Assembly (NCBI GenBank): GCA_963762425.1
Contig: CAVXKY010000024.1
Location: 414,042 to 478,041, forward strand
Length of the DNA stretch: 64,000 nt
Origin: REEB95 sp963762425
Lineage (GTDB): Bacteria > Pseudomonadota > Alphaproteobacteria > ATCC43930 > CGMCC-115725
Direction: 5' to 3'
The notes below the pieces were generated by a model. That model did not search any database. It was not told where the DNA came from and saw nothing but the letters and a program-made list of their open reading frames with translations. This document shows, piece by piece, positions 36,353 through 45,100 of this stretch; positions within the stretch are counted from its first letter, which is position 1, and the number at the start of each line of letters is the position of its first letter. Both the position numbers and the translations under genes were made by a program.

Positions 36353-37051
36353 TCAATCATCGATGTCGCGCGGCGCAAGTTCTTCCGCCGCTTCCGCCTC
36401 TTCCGTCCTGTCCACCGCGCTCTCTTCCTCGGGCCGGTTCAGCGGCAATTCGGCAAGATGTCCGGCCTCGGGCAGGGCGAATTCCATCCGCGCTCCGATC
36501 AGGCCGGCGGCGCGCAACTCCTCCATGCCCGGCAGATCGCCGATCTCGGACAGTCCGAAATGCTGCAGGAAGGCCTCGGTGGTGACCCAGGTCACCGGCC
36601 TTCCCGGCGTTTCCCTCCGTCCCTTGGGCGCGATCCAGTTCAATTCCATCAGCACGTCGAGCGTGCCAGTGGAAACCACCACGCCGCGGATGTCCTCGAT
36701 CTCGGCGCGCGTCACCGGCTGGTGATAGGCCACGATGGCCAGGGTTTCGATCGCGGCGCGGGAAAGCTTGCGCTGCACCTTCTGCTCGAGCTTCAGTCGC
36801 GGGCCCAGATCGGAAGCGGTGCGCATCGTCCAGCCGCCCGCCACCTTGACGAGATTGACGCCGCGGCCGCGGTAATGCGCCTCGATCTCGGCGATCAGCG
36901 ATGGAATGTCGGCGCTCTTGGGCAGGCGCAGCCGGATATTGGCCTCGTCCACCGGCGAAGCCGAAGCGAACAGCAGCGCCTCCAGCAGCCGCAGATGATC
37001 GGCGCGCTGGCCGTCTTTCTCCTTGTGTTTATGCTTGTCGGTCTTGCTCAT
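36353..37051 (-). CDS. scpB: segregation and condensation protein ScpB
   Basis: 232 residues. Partner of ScpA in the SMC condensin complex, made of tandem winged-helix domains. RLLEALLFASASPVDEANIR opens the first; AAIETLAIVAYHQPVTRAEI and EDIRGVVVSTGTLDVLMEL are the family's hallmark second helix-turn-helix. VTWVTTEAFLQHFGLSEIGD follows. The C-terminus is acidic. It overlaps scpA by 23 bases. Confidence 0.96.
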   Translation of the reverse strand: MSKTDKHKHKEKDGQRADHLRLLEALLFASASPVDEANIRLRLPKSADIPSLIAEIEAHYRGRGVNLVKVAGGWTMRTASDLGPRLKLEQKVQRKLSRAAIETLAIVAYHQPVTRAEIEDIRGVVVSTGTLDVLMELNWIAPKGRRETPGRPVTWVTTEAFLQHFGLSEIGDLPGMEELRAAGLIGARMEFALPEAGHLAELPLNRPEEESAVDRTEEAEAAEELAPRDIDD

Positions 37052-37856
37052 TTTCTTCTCGTTTTTCTCGTAAAGCGGCGGGCGGCGGGCTGCGCAGATA
37101 GATCGGGCCGAAGGCGATTTCCTGGCGCAACTGGATCTTGCCGGAACGCACCAACTCCAGGCTGGCGGCGAACGTCGATGCGATGGCCGAACGGCGCACC
37201 AGCGCGTCGCCCAGACGGGCCGGCAGGAAGCTCATCAGCGTGCGCCATTCCGGCACATGGCCGACCACGCGCGACAGGCGCTGCAGCGCGTCGTCCATGG
37301 AATAGAGCTCGGCCGGGGCGATTTGCAGCACCGAAGCATCGTGGCGCTCGCGCCCGGAGCCATAGGCCTTGAGTAGCTCGTAGATGCTGGTGTCGTAAAG
37401 GGGGATGAATTTCCGCGGCAAGCCCTCAGGCGCGCCGCGGCGGAACACGTCGCGGCCCAAGAGCGGCCGGGCGAAGAGTTGCGATCCCGCCTGCTGCATG
37501 GCTTCGAGGCGTTGCAGACGGTGTGCCAGCGCCGCCGCCAGTTCGTCGGCGCTCGGCTCGGCCTGGCCCGGCGGCTGGGGCAGCAGCAACCGCGACTTGA
37601 GATAGGCCAGCCACGCCGCCATGACGAGATAATCGGCGGCGATCTCGAGCTTGAGGCTGCGCGCCGCGGCGATGAAGGCGAGATATTGGTCGGCCAGGCG
37701 CAGGATCGAGATCTTGGTGAGGTCGACCTTCTGCTCGCGCGCCAGGGTCAAAAGAACGTCGATCGGCCCTTCATAGCCCTCGAGGTCCACCACCAGATCG
37801 GCGCTGGCATGGGGCCGCTGCTGCGGCAGCTCGAAGGGTTCGGTCTCGGCGCTCAT
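37029..37856 (-). CDS. scpA: segregation and condensation protein ScpA
   Basis: 275 residues; kleisin subunit of the bacterial condensin. The start MSAETEPFELPQQ at 37856 overlaps the protease stop (ATGA). The N-terminal kleisin helix is DLEGYEGPIDVLLTLAREQK with VDLTKISILRLADQYLAFI, and YLVMAAWLAYLKSRLLLP is the classic continuation. The C-terminal winged helix ends near PIYLRSPPP. Upstream in-frame codons overlap the protease gene in another frame and are not used. Confidence 0.95.
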   Translation of the reverse strand: MSAETEPFELPQQRPHASADLVVDLEGYEGPIDVLLTLAREQKVDLTKISILRLADQYLAFIAAARSLKLEIAADYLVMAAWLAYLKSRLLLPQPPGQAEPSADELAAALAHRLQRLEAMQQAGSQLFARPLLGRDVFRRGAPEGLPRKFIPLYDTSIYELLKAYGSGRERHDASVLQIAPAELYSMDDALQRLSRVVGHVPEWRTLMSFLPARLGDALVRRSAIASTFAASLELVRSGKIQLRQEIAFGPIYLRSPPPAALREKREENEQDRQA

Positions 37857-38554
37857 CCCATCCTCACCCCGGTAATCCAGCCGATGGCCCCGATCAGCCA
37901 GTTGACCGGCCCTTCGACCACGCTGCCGACGATGTTGAGATTGATCCCAAGCTGATCGCCGATCATCGGCAGCAGGAACAGCGCCCCGATCAGGATCAGG
38001 ATTCCGACCCGCTCCAGCCGGGCCAGCGGCAGCGCCAGAAAATCCGGCAATATTCCCACGGCGACGCGCCCGCCATCCAAGGGCGGCAACGGAATCATGT
38101 TGAACACCGCCAGGATGATGTTGATCTCGACCGAGTATTCCAGACTCCTTTGGGTCCATTCCTGGAACGAGCCGGGCAGATGCGGCACCGTATACATCAG
38201 CAGCGCCGAGATTATGGCCAGCATCACGTTGGTCGCCGGCCCGGCCAGCGCGACATAGACCATGTCGCGGCGCGGATGGTTCAGCTTGTGGAAGCTCACC
38301 GGCACCGGCTTGGCGTAGCCGAACAGGAACCTGCCGCCCGAAGCGACGAACAGGAACAGCGGCATCAGCACCGTGCCGATCGGATCAATATGCTTGAGGG
38401 GATTGAACGTGACACGGCCCATGTTCCAGGCGGTGTCGTCGCCGCAGCGATGCGCGATGAAGCCGTGCGCCGCTTCGTGGAAGGTGATCGCGAATATCGC
38501 GGGCAGCGCCAGTACAGTCACCTCGGATAGGAGACCGGCGAATTCAGGCGACAT
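37853..38554 (-). CDS. site-2 protease family (M50) membrane metalloprotease
   Basis: 233 residues, about five membrane segments. The zinc motif is HEAAH in IFAITFHEAAHGFIAHRCGD, and the third ligand region is NMIPLPPLDGGRVAV. KHIDPIGTVLMPLFLF is a family marker. This compact branch lacks PDZ domains, unlike RseP. The start ATG shares one base with the nagZ stop (TGATG). It usually sits between nagZ and scpA in alphaproteobacteria. Substrate unknown. Confidence 0.93.
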   Translation of the reverse strand: MSPEFAGLLSEVTVLALPAIFAITFHEAAHGFIAHRCGDDTAWNMGRVTFNPLKHIDPIGTVLMPLFLFVASGGRFLFGYAKPVPVSFHKLNHPRRDMVYVALAGPATNVMLAIISALLMYTVPHLPGSFQEWTQRSLEYSVEINIILAVFNMIPLPPLDGGRVAVGILPDFLALPLARLERVGILILIGALFLLPMIGDQLGINLNIVGSVVEGPVNWLIGAIGWITGVRMG

Positions 38555-39582
38555 CAAGCCCGCCCTTCCAGCAGCGAAGCAAAGCGCGCTTCGGCGGCGG
38601 ACCGCTCGAAGGGCTGGCTTCCGGCCAAGCGGCGCCGCTCCCCGGCGTCGATCCGCCGGCGGGCTTGCGCGCTCAAGGGGCCGACCGCCCGGGCGATAGC
38701 GCTCATTTCCTTCATCTCGCCGTTACAGTGCAAAACCATGTCACAACCCGCCTCCAAGGCGCCTTTGGCGCGGCCCGGCAGGCTCCCGGGCAGCGCCTTC
38801 ATCGATAGATCGTCCGAAATCAGCACGCCGTCGAAGCCAATGCTAGCCCGAATCGCTTGGCTTATCAGCCGCGGCGAAAGGGTGGCGGGGGCATCGGCGT
38901 CGATGGCGCTATAGACGATATGGGCGGTCATCGCCCAGGGCATGCGGTTGAGGGCGCGAAAGGGCGCGAAATCGCCCGCTTCCAGCTCCGCGCGCGAAGC
39001 CGATACCACCGGCAAGGCCAGATGGCTGTCCACCCCCGCCCGGCCATGGCCGGGAATATGCTTGATGACCGGCAGCACGCCCCCCGCCAGCAACCCGTCG
39101 CACACGGCGCGGCCGATGCTGGCCACGGTCTCGGGCTTCGTGCCATAGGCGCGGTCGCCGATGATCGGGTCGGCGCCGGCTACGAGCAGGTCGAGCACCG
39201 GCGCGCAATCGACGGTGATGCCGAGTGCGGCCAGATCGTCCGCGATCAGCCGCGCGCCGAGGAACGCGGCCTCCGCCGGGTTCTTCGACGCGGCGATGGA
39301 TGCGGCCGGCGGATAGGCGCGCCAATGCGGCGGCTTGAGGCGCGCCACCCGCCCGCCTTCCTGGTCGATCAGCACCGGCGCGTCGGCGCGGCGCACGGTT
39401 TCGCGCAAGCCCATCACGAGATTCCTCAATTGCGCCGGATTTTCGACGTTGCGCTGGAACAGGATGAAGCCCAGCGGATCGGCGCTGCGGAAGAACTTTT
39501 TCTCGTTGTCGGTCAAGGACTTGCCGCTCAAGCCGAAGATGACGGCGCGCGGCTCACGGCTTGACGAGGATGCAGGCGACAT
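38554..39582 (-). CDS. nagZ: beta-N-acetylhexosaminidase (glycoside hydrolase family 3)
   Basis: 342 residues from MSPASSSSREPRAVIFGLSG. Cytoplasmic enzyme that removes GlcNAc from anhydro-muropeptides in cell-wall recycling. VLIDQEGGRVARLKPPHW, the NagZ signature VIKHIPGHGRAGVDSHLALP with the catalytic His loop, and the nucleophile Asp in GVLISDDLSMKAL are all present. The start lies inside the 3' end of the SPOR gene (29 bases of overlap). A longer in-frame start upstream is unlikely. Confidence 0.95.
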   Translation of the reverse strand: MSPASSSSREPRAVIFGLSGKSLTDNEKKFFRSADPLGFILFQRNVENPAQLRNLVMGLRETVRRADAPVLIDQEGGRVARLKPPHWRAYPPAASIAASKNPAEAAFLGARLIADDLAALGITVDCAPVLDLLVAGADPIIGDRAYGTKPETVASIGRAVCDGLLAGGVLPVIKHIPGHGRAGVDSHLALPVVSASRAELEAGDFAPFRALNRMPWAMTAHIVYSAIDADAPATLSPRLISQAIRASIGFDGVLISDDLSMKALPGSLPGRAKGALEAGCDMVLHCNGEMKEMSAIARAVGPLSAQARRRIDAGERRRLAGSQPFERSAAEARFASLLEGRA

Positions 39583-40444
39583 GGCGATCTTTGAGGGTGT
39601 TGCAGCTTTGCGTGGCCGAGGTTTCGTCGGCGATCGGCCCGGCCAAAACGCGGTAGTAGACGCCGCGATCGGGCCCGAGATCGACCTTGACCGCATTGGC
39701 GGGCAGCTTGGCGAGAATGTCGGGCTGCGCCGATTTGAGCCGAGTCCAGCTGGCTTGCGCCGCCTCGACCGAGCGCAGCGCGCCCAGTTGCAGGAAATAC
39801 CCCTTGCCCGGCGGCAGGGCCGGCGAGGCTTGCGCGGGGGGCGGCGGCGGCGGGTTCGCGGCGGTCATCGCGGGCTTGGGCGGCGGCGGCGGCACGATCG
39901 CCTGCGCCGGGGCCGGACGAGGCGAAATCGAGGTATTGGCAGGCGGCGTCGAGGCAACGGCAGGCGACGCCGAGGAAACCACAGGCGGCGCCGAGGCAAC
40001 GGCAGGCGGCGAGGATTGTTGAGGTTGCGCCGCCGGTTGTGGAGGCGGCGGCGCCTGCACCGCCACGGGCGGCGGCGCGAGCGGCGCGGGGGGCCCGGGC
40101 GAAGCCAGCGGCGTTTCCGGCGGGGGCAGAAGCTGCTCGACCTTGGGCTGGGCGTCGCCGCCGTTGAGGATCACCTTGTCCTGGTCGGGCACGGCCATGC
40201 CGCCGGGATTGTCGGGCAATACCTTGACCGGCCCGGCATCGGGGCCGATCACTGGCACCGGGCCGGGCGGCGTTGCGGGCGGGTTGAAATAATCGCCGCC
40301 ATAGCGCACGCCCCAGGCCAGCACCGCCACCGCGAGCGCGGCCGCAACCGCCTTGGCGACGCCGCCGAAACGCGCGCGGCGTTTCGCGGACGGGGGCGGA
40401 ACATGGCGGGGGCGGTCGCCCGGATCGATGTCGAGCCGGCTCAT
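39554..40444 (-). CDS. SPOR-domain membrane protein
   Basis: 296 residues from the ATG at 40444, which overlaps the argS stop (ATGA). A basic cytoplasmic N-terminus precedes one membrane helix (VAKAVAAALAVAVLAWGVRY, residues about 30-50). A 150-residue Pro/Ala-rich low-complexity linker follows, and a C-terminal SPOR domain starts at GKGYFLQLGALRSVEAAQAS and ends YRVLAGPIADETSATQSC. SPOR domains bind denuded septal glycan, so the protein probably localises to the division site. Its position between argS and nagZ is conserved. Confidence 0.92.
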   Translation of the reverse strand: MSRLDIDPGDRPRHVPPPSAKRRARFGGVAKAVAAALAVAVLAWGVRYGGDYFNPPATPPGPVPVIGPDAGPVKVLPDNPGGMAVPDQDKVILNGGDAQPKVEQLLPPPETPLASPGPPAPLAPPPVAVQAPPPPQPAAQPQQSSPPAVASAPPVVSSASPAVASTPPANTSISPRPAPAQAIVPPPPPKPAMTAANPPPPPPAQASPALPPGKGYFLQLGALRSVEAAQASWTRLKSAQPDILAKLPANAVKVDLGPDRGVYYRVLAGPIADETSATQSCNTLKDRHVACILVKP

Positions 40445-42201
40445 CCGCGCATCTCCTCCGCCGGGGTGACGCCGAACACCTGGAGGCCCGAGGCGATGAC
40501 GAAGGCCAAACCATGCACCAGCGCCAACCGCGCGCGCGTCAGCTCCGGCTTGCCCTCGAGGATGAACCGCAAACTCGCATCGTCCATGCCCTTGTGCCAC
40601 AGCCCGTGGAAAGAGGCGGCCAGTTCCTGGAGATAAAAGGCGATGCGGTGCGGCTCATGGGTTTCCGCCGCCGCCTCGATCAACCTCGGCCAGTTCGCCA
40701 TCTGGCGGATGAGCGCGATCTCGCCGCCATCGGTCAGCAGCTCCAAGCGGCCCTTGGCCAAGGCATGAGGCGAGAGATCGACGCCCGGCATGGATTGATG
40801 CGCCAAACGCAGCACCGAACGCGCCCGCGCATGGGCGTATTGCACGTAGAACACCGGATTGTCCTTCGATTGCTCCACCACCTTGGCGAAATCGAAATCG
40901 AGCGGCTGGTCGTTGCGCCGCGTCAGCATGACGAAACGGAACACGTCCTTGCCCACCTGCTCCACCGCCTCGCGCAACGTGACGAAGGTTCCGGCGCGCT
41001 TGGACATTTTCACCGGCTGGCCCTGGTCGAACAGATTGACCAGCTGGCAGAGCTTGACGTCGAGCGCGCCCTTGCCCTTGGTCAGCGCCTTCACCGCCGC
41101 CTGCATGCGTTTCACGTAGCCGCCATGGTCGGCGCCCCAGATGTCGATCATCTCGGCGAAGCCGCGATTGAATTTGTCCCAGTGATAGGCGATGTCGGCG
41201 GCGAAATAGGTCCAGGAACCGTCCGCCTTTTTGATCGGCCTGTCGACGTCATCGCCGAAGGAGGTCGAGCGGAACAGGGTCTGCGGCCGCGCCTCCCAAT
41301 CCTCCGGCAGCCTGCCCTTGGGCGGCTCGAGCGTGCCAACATAGATGAGGCCCAGACCTTCAAGCTCCTGAATGGCATGGTCGACTGCGCCGGAAGCAAC
41401 GACTTTGCTTTCATGGATAACTTCATCATGTTTGATGCCAAGCAGAGCCAGATCGCCACGAATTCCTTCCATCAAACTGGTGATGGCAAATGCGCGAATA
41501 TCAGGAAGCCAATCGCTCTCCGCCTTGCCCAGCCATTTCTTGCCGTCGCGCTGGGCCAAGGCCGCGCCGACATTTTTCAGATACTCGCCGGGATAAAGCC
41601 CTTCCGGTATGGGGCCGATTTTCTCGCCGAGCGCCTCGCGGTAACGCAGATAGACCGAGCGCGCGAGGGTATCGACCTGCGCGCCCGCGTCGTTGACGTA
41701 ATATTCGCGCGTGACCTTGAAGCCGACCTTTTCCAGCAGCGCCGCCAACGCGTCGCCGATGACCGCGCCGCGTCCGTGCCCCACATGCATCGGCCCGGTC
41801 GGGTTGGCCGAGACGTATTCGACGTTCACCTTGCGCCCCTGGCCGAGCTTGCTGTCGCCGTAAGCCGGGCCCGCGATCAAAATTTCGGCCAGCCGCGCGT
41901 GCCAGAAGCCGTCGGCGAGCCTCAAATTGATGAAGCCCGGCCCGGCCACCTCGGCCGAAACCACGCCTTCGAGCGATTCCAGCAGCGGGCGGAGTTTTTC
42001 GGCGAAGTCGCGCGGCTTCAACCCCGCCTCCTTGGTCAAAACCAATGCTGCATTCGTGGAGATATCGCCATGGGCGGCTTCGCGCGGCGGCTCGACCGCG
42101 ATGCGCGCGGTGTCGAGGCCGCGCGGCCAGGCGCCGTCGCGCGCCGCATCCTCGATGGCGGCGGATATCCGCTCGTGGAAATGCTTGAACAGATTCATCA
42201 T
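40441..42201 (-). CDS. argS: arginyl-tRNA synthetase
   Basis: 586 residues, class I. The start MMNLFKHFHERISAAIED shares one base with the dgt stop. The HIGH-type motif is VSANPTGPMHVGHGRGAVIG. The KMSK-like loop is QPVKMSKRAGTFVTLREAVE. The anticodon-binding C-terminus has QYAHARARSVLR and ends with GVTPAEEMRG. The N-terminal additional domain begins AHGDISTNAALVLTKEAG. Confidence 0.97.
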   Translation of the reverse strand: MMNLFKHFHERISAAIEDAARDGAWPRGLDTARIAVEPPREAAHGDISTNAALVLTKEAGLKPRDFAEKLRPLLESLEGVVSAEVAGPGFINLRLADGFWHARLAEILIAGPAYGDSKLGQGRKVNVEYVSANPTGPMHVGHGRGAVIGDALAALLEKVGFKVTREYYVNDAGAQVDTLARSVYLRYREALGEKIGPIPEGLYPGEYLKNVGAALAQRDGKKWLGKAESDWLPDIRAFAITSLMEGIRGDLALLGIKHDEVIHESKVVASGAVDHAIQELEGLGLIYVGTLEPPKGRLPEDWEARPQTLFRSTSFGDDVDRPIKKADGSWTYFAADIAYHWDKFNRGFAEMIDIWGADHGGYVKRMQAAVKALTKGKGALDVKLCQLVNLFDQGQPVKMSKRAGTFVTLREAVEQVGKDVFRFVMLTRRNDQPLDFDFAKVVEQSKDNPVFYVQYAHARARSVLRLAHQSMPGVDLSPHALAKGRLELLTDGGEIALIRQMANWPRLIEAAAETHEPHRIAFYLQELAASFHGLWHKGMDDASLRFILEGKPELTRARLALVHGLAFVIASGLQVFGVTPAEEMRG

Positions 42202-43361
42202 CACGGCGTCACGCCATGATCGAACAGGCGCCCGTATTCGTCGAGCGCGAAGCGGTCGGTCATGCCGGCGATGTAATCGGCCACCACCCGCGCGGTCTTG
42301 CGCTTGTCCTGCTTGTCGGTCTGGTCGCGCCATTCCGCCGGCAAGCCGTCGGGCTCGCGGGTGAAATACTCGAACAAAGCGGCCACCACCCGGCGCGCCT
42401 TGGAGGTCATGCGGTTGACGCGGTGATGGCGGTACATGCGCTCGAACAGGAATTTGCGCAGGCCGAGTTCGCGCTCGCGCATGCCGTCGGAAAACGCCAC
42501 CAGCGGCCCATGCTGGCGGCGGACATCCTCGACCGAGGAAACCTTGGCCGCCTCGAGGCGGCGGCGGGACTCATTCACCACGTCGTTCACCATGCGGTCG
42601 ATCAGGCGGCGGACCGATTCATGAATGAGGCGGCTTTCCTCCATCTTGATGTTGCGCCCGCGCGCCTGGGCGATCGCCTCGCCGATCAGCGGCACGTCCT
42701 TGAGATCGTCGAGCGAAAACAGCCCGGCGCGCACGCCGTCGTCGATGTCGTGATTGTCATAGGCGATGTCGTCGCTCAAGCCCGCCGCCTGCGCCTCGGC
42801 CGAAGGCCAGGTGTCGAGGGCCAAATCCTGGCGGGCGTTGTAATCGCGCACCGTGTCGGAAAAAGGCGGCGACACCGGCCCGTTATGCTTGACCGTGCCT
42901 TCGAGCGTTTCCCAGGTGAGGTTGAGCCCGTCGAAATCGGCGTAACGGCGTTCGAGCGAGGTGAGGATGCGTAAGGTCTGGTCGTTATGCGAAAAGCCGC
43001 CGAAGGGCTTCATCGCCGCGTCGAGCGCCTCTTCGCCGGCATGGCCGAAGGGGGTGTGGCCGAGATCGTGGGCGAGCGCCAGCGCCTCGGCCAGATCCTC
43101 GTTGAGATCGAGCGCGCGGGCCAGGCTGCGCGCGATTTGCGCCACCTCCAGGCTGTGGGTCAGCCTTGTGCGGTAATGATCGCCTTCGTGATAGACGAAG
43201 ACCTGGGTCTTGTATTGCAGGCGCCGGAAGGCGGTGGAGTGGATGATGCGGTCGCGGTCGCGCTGGAACGCGGAACGGCCCGGGCTTTCGGGCTCGGGAT
43301 AAAGCCGGCCGCGGCTCCGTTCCGGGAGGGCGGCGTAAGGAGCAAGCGGCGCGGGATTCAT
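42201..43361 (-). CDS. dgt: deoxyguanosinetriphosphate triphosphohydrolase-like HD-domain protein
   Basis: 386 residues. These enzymes hydrolyse dNTPs to the nucleoside and triphosphate. SAFQRDRDRIIHSTAFRRLQ and YKTQVFVYHEG are the family opening; the HD metal site is TRLTHSLEVAQIARSL with ALAHDLGHTPFGHAGEEALD. The later YDNHDIDDGVRAGLF contains the distal Asp ligand. It is the first gene of the long minus-strand operon that runs to the SecDF region. The start at 43361 follows a GC-rich stretch lacking a strong Shine-Dalgarno sequence. Confidence 0.94.
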   Translation of the reverse strand: MNPAPLAPYAALPERSRGRLYPEPESPGRSAFQRDRDRIIHSTAFRRLQYKTQVFVYHEGDHYRTRLTHSLEVAQIARSLARALDLNEDLAEALALAHDLGHTPFGHAGEEALDAAMKPFGGFSHNDQTLRILTSLERRYADFDGLNLTWETLEGTVKHNGPVSPPFSDTVRDYNARQDLALDTWPSAEAQAAGLSDDIAYDNHDIDDGVRAGLFSLDDLKDVPLIGEAIAQARGRNIKMEESRLIHESVRRLIDRMVNDVVNESRRRLEAAKVSSVEDVRRQHGPLVAFSDGMRERELGLRKFLFERMYRHHRVNRMTSKARRVVAALFEYFTREPDGLPAEWRDQTDKQDKRKTARVVADYIAGMTDRFALDEYGRLFDHGVTP

Positions 43362-43457
43362 GGGGCGAAGCTATCCCCCACCCCAATTCGTTGCAACGGG
43401 CGGGGGGTTGGGCGTGTGTCTCGGTTTGACGCTGCATAAGCATCTTGCGCCCTTCAT

Positions 43458-43531
43458 CCTTCGACAGGCTCAGCATGAGGAAACATTGGTGATGGCATTA
43501 AGAAAACCTCCTCACCCTGAGTTGTCGAAGG
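43458..43531. repeat. type 1 dispersed palindromic repeat, copy A
   Basis: Arms CTTCGACAGGCTCAGCATGAGG (ending 43480) and its near complement (43510-43531, one base shorter than in the other copies) flank a conserved middle containing CATTGGTGATGGCATTAAG. It lies between dgt and erpA, which are divergent, in a 284-base gap. The same element occurs at 44910-44983 and 59837-59908. Confidence 0.9.
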
Positions 43532-43645
43532 GCGCACAACGCTTATCCAGCGCTCAAGATGAGACATTACCTGGGGCTTCGTCGCAATTTGACAAACCGG
43601 CTATAATCCCCACATAACAAGAGGGTTAGCGAGGAGTCCCGATCC

Positions 43646-44005
43646 ATGGCCGAAGGCGGCGACACCACCGGCGAGAAACGCGTGAGCCTGAGCGCCAGCG
43701 CGGCCAGGCGCGTCAAGGAGCTGAAGGTGCTGGAGAACCAGCCCAACGCCTTCCTGCGCCTGACGGTGTCGGGCGGCGGCTGTTCCGGCTTCCAATACGG
43801 CTTCAACTTCGACGATGCGCGCCAGCCCGAGGACCGCGTGTTCGAGCGCGACGGCGTCGAGCTGGTGGTGGACGAGACCTCGCTCGGGCTCTTGGCCGGC
43901 GCCGAGATCGATTTCGTCGAGGACATGATGGGCGCGTCCTTCCAGGTGAAGAACCCGAACGCCGCCTCGTCCTGCGGCTGCGGCAATTCCTTCTCGGTCG
44001 CCTGA
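43646..44005 (+). CDS. erpA: iron-sulfur cluster insertion protein ErpA
   Basis: 119 residues, A-type carrier fold. The three cluster-binding cysteines are in VSGGGCSGFQYGF (first) and the C-terminal SSCGCGNSF (second and third). RVKELKVLENQPNAFLRLTV and GVELVVDETSLGLLAGAEID are typical. It hands Fe-S clusters to apo-enzymes; IlvD and the KamA-family protein in this window are possible clients. The start is supported by AGCGAGGAG about eight bases upstream. Divergent from dgt. Confidence 0.95.
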   Translation: MAEGGDTTGEKRVSLSASAARRVKELKVLENQPNAFLRLTVSGGGCSGFQYGFNFDDARQPEDRVFERDGVELVVDETSLGLLAGAEIDFVEDMMGASFQVKNPNAASSCGCGNSFSVA

Positions 44006-44023
44006 GCCGTCTCGCCCGCGCGC

Positions 44024-44802
44024 TTGATCAAGCTCGCCACCTGGAACGTCAATTCGGTCAAGGCGCGGCTGGCCATCTGACAAGCTGGCTCGAAACCGCC
44101 AAGCCCGACATCGTCTGTCTCCAGGAATTGAAATGCCAAACCGAGGATTTCCCGGCGCTGGAATTGAAGGGGCTGGGCTATTTCGCCGAGGTCGCGGGGC
44201 AGAAGAGCTATAACGGCGTCGCGATATTGTCGCGCGAGAAACCGGCGGACGTGGTGCGGGCGTTGCCCGGCGACAAAAGCGACGAACAGGCGCGCTATAT
44301 CGAAGCGACGATAGCGGGATTGCGGGTCGCGTCGATTTATCTTCCGAACGGCAATCCGGCGCCGGGCGAGAAATTCGACTACAAGCTCGCCTGGATGAAA
44401 CGCCTCGCGGCCCATGCCGCGACCTTGCTCGAAAGCGAACGGGCTTTCGCGCTGGCCGGCGATTTCAACGTCTGCCCCACCGACGAGGACGTGTTCGATC
44501 CCGAGATCATGGCGGATGATGCGCTATGCCGGCCGGAATCGCGCGCGCGTTTCCACGCGCTCATCAATCTCGGGATTGACCGAAGCTTGCGCGCGCTCCA
44601 CCCCACCGGGCGGCTCTACACCTTTTGGGATTACCAGCAGCGCCGTTGGCAAAACGGCGAAGGCCTGCGCATCGACCATATCCTGCTCTCGCCCCAGGCC
44701 GCCGACCGGCTCAGATCCTGCGCCGTGGACAAGGGACCGCGCGGCCAGGACAAGGCGAGCGATCACACGCCGGTGGTGTGCGAGATCGCGTCGGAGCGCT
44801 AG
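44024..44802 (+). CDS. xthA: exodeoxyribonuclease III, with one apparent sequencing frameshift
   Basis: About 259 residues; AP endonuclease of base-excision repair. A TTG at 44024 opens IKLATWNVNSVKARL, the family's first motif. A frame change near 44071 is needed (one base appears to be missing after CGGCTGG) to reach HLTSWLETAKPDIVCLQELK. Catalytic motifs follow: Glu in LQELKCQTEDFP, LAGDFNVCPTDEDV, LRIDHILLSPQAA and KASDHTPVVCEIAS. It lies 18 bases after erpA, the same pairing as in related genomes. The type 2 repeat begins ten bases after the stop. Confidence 0.9.
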
Positions 44803-44811
44803 GATTCTTCT

Positions 44812-45066
44812 GTCATTGCGAGCCGCGAGCGGATGCGAAGCGGCGAAGCAATCCAGAGGCGGTGCGGTAAAAGCTGGAATTAAACCCTGTTGCAATACGA
44901 TCTTGCGTGCTTCGACTACGCTCAGCATGAGGAACATTGGTGACGGCATTAAGAAAAGCGCCTCACCCTGAGCGTAGTCGAAGGGCGCGGTAACCTTCAT
45001 CCAGGGCATCGTCTCTGGATTGCTTCGGCCGCCCCATTTTAGAAAACCGGGCGGCCTCGCAATGAC
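44812..45066. repeat. type 2 dispersed palindromic repeat, composite copy
   Basis: Outer arms GTCATTGCGAG (44812-44822) and CTCGCAATGAC (45056-45066), inner arms GAAGCAATCCAG (44845-44856) and CTGGATTGCTTC (45015-45026). The right half (45015-45066) is itself a hairpin with GGCCGCCCC/GGGCGGCC. The 158 bases between the halves contain a full type 1 repeat. A second copy is at 56637-56738. Confidence 0.9.
44910..44983. repeat. type 1 dispersed palindromic repeat, copy B (nested)
   Basis: Arms CTTCGACTACGCTCAGCATG AGG (44910-44932) and CCTCACCCTGAGCGTAGTCG AAG (44961-44983) flank AACATTGGTGACGGCATTAA. The arms differ from copies A and C by a compensatory change (CTACG/CGTAG instead of CAGG or CTTG), so the stem is conserved. 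It is nested in the type 2 composite. Confidence 0.92.
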
Positions 45067-45100
45067 GGCGAGGGAACGGGAACGACGGCGAGGGAGCGGG

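Noticed and set aside
43458..45066. Palindromic repeats as a CRISPR array
   Set aside because: The copies are 1.4 kb or more apart, lie in inverted-repeat form, have no unique spacers of constant length, and no cas genes are present.
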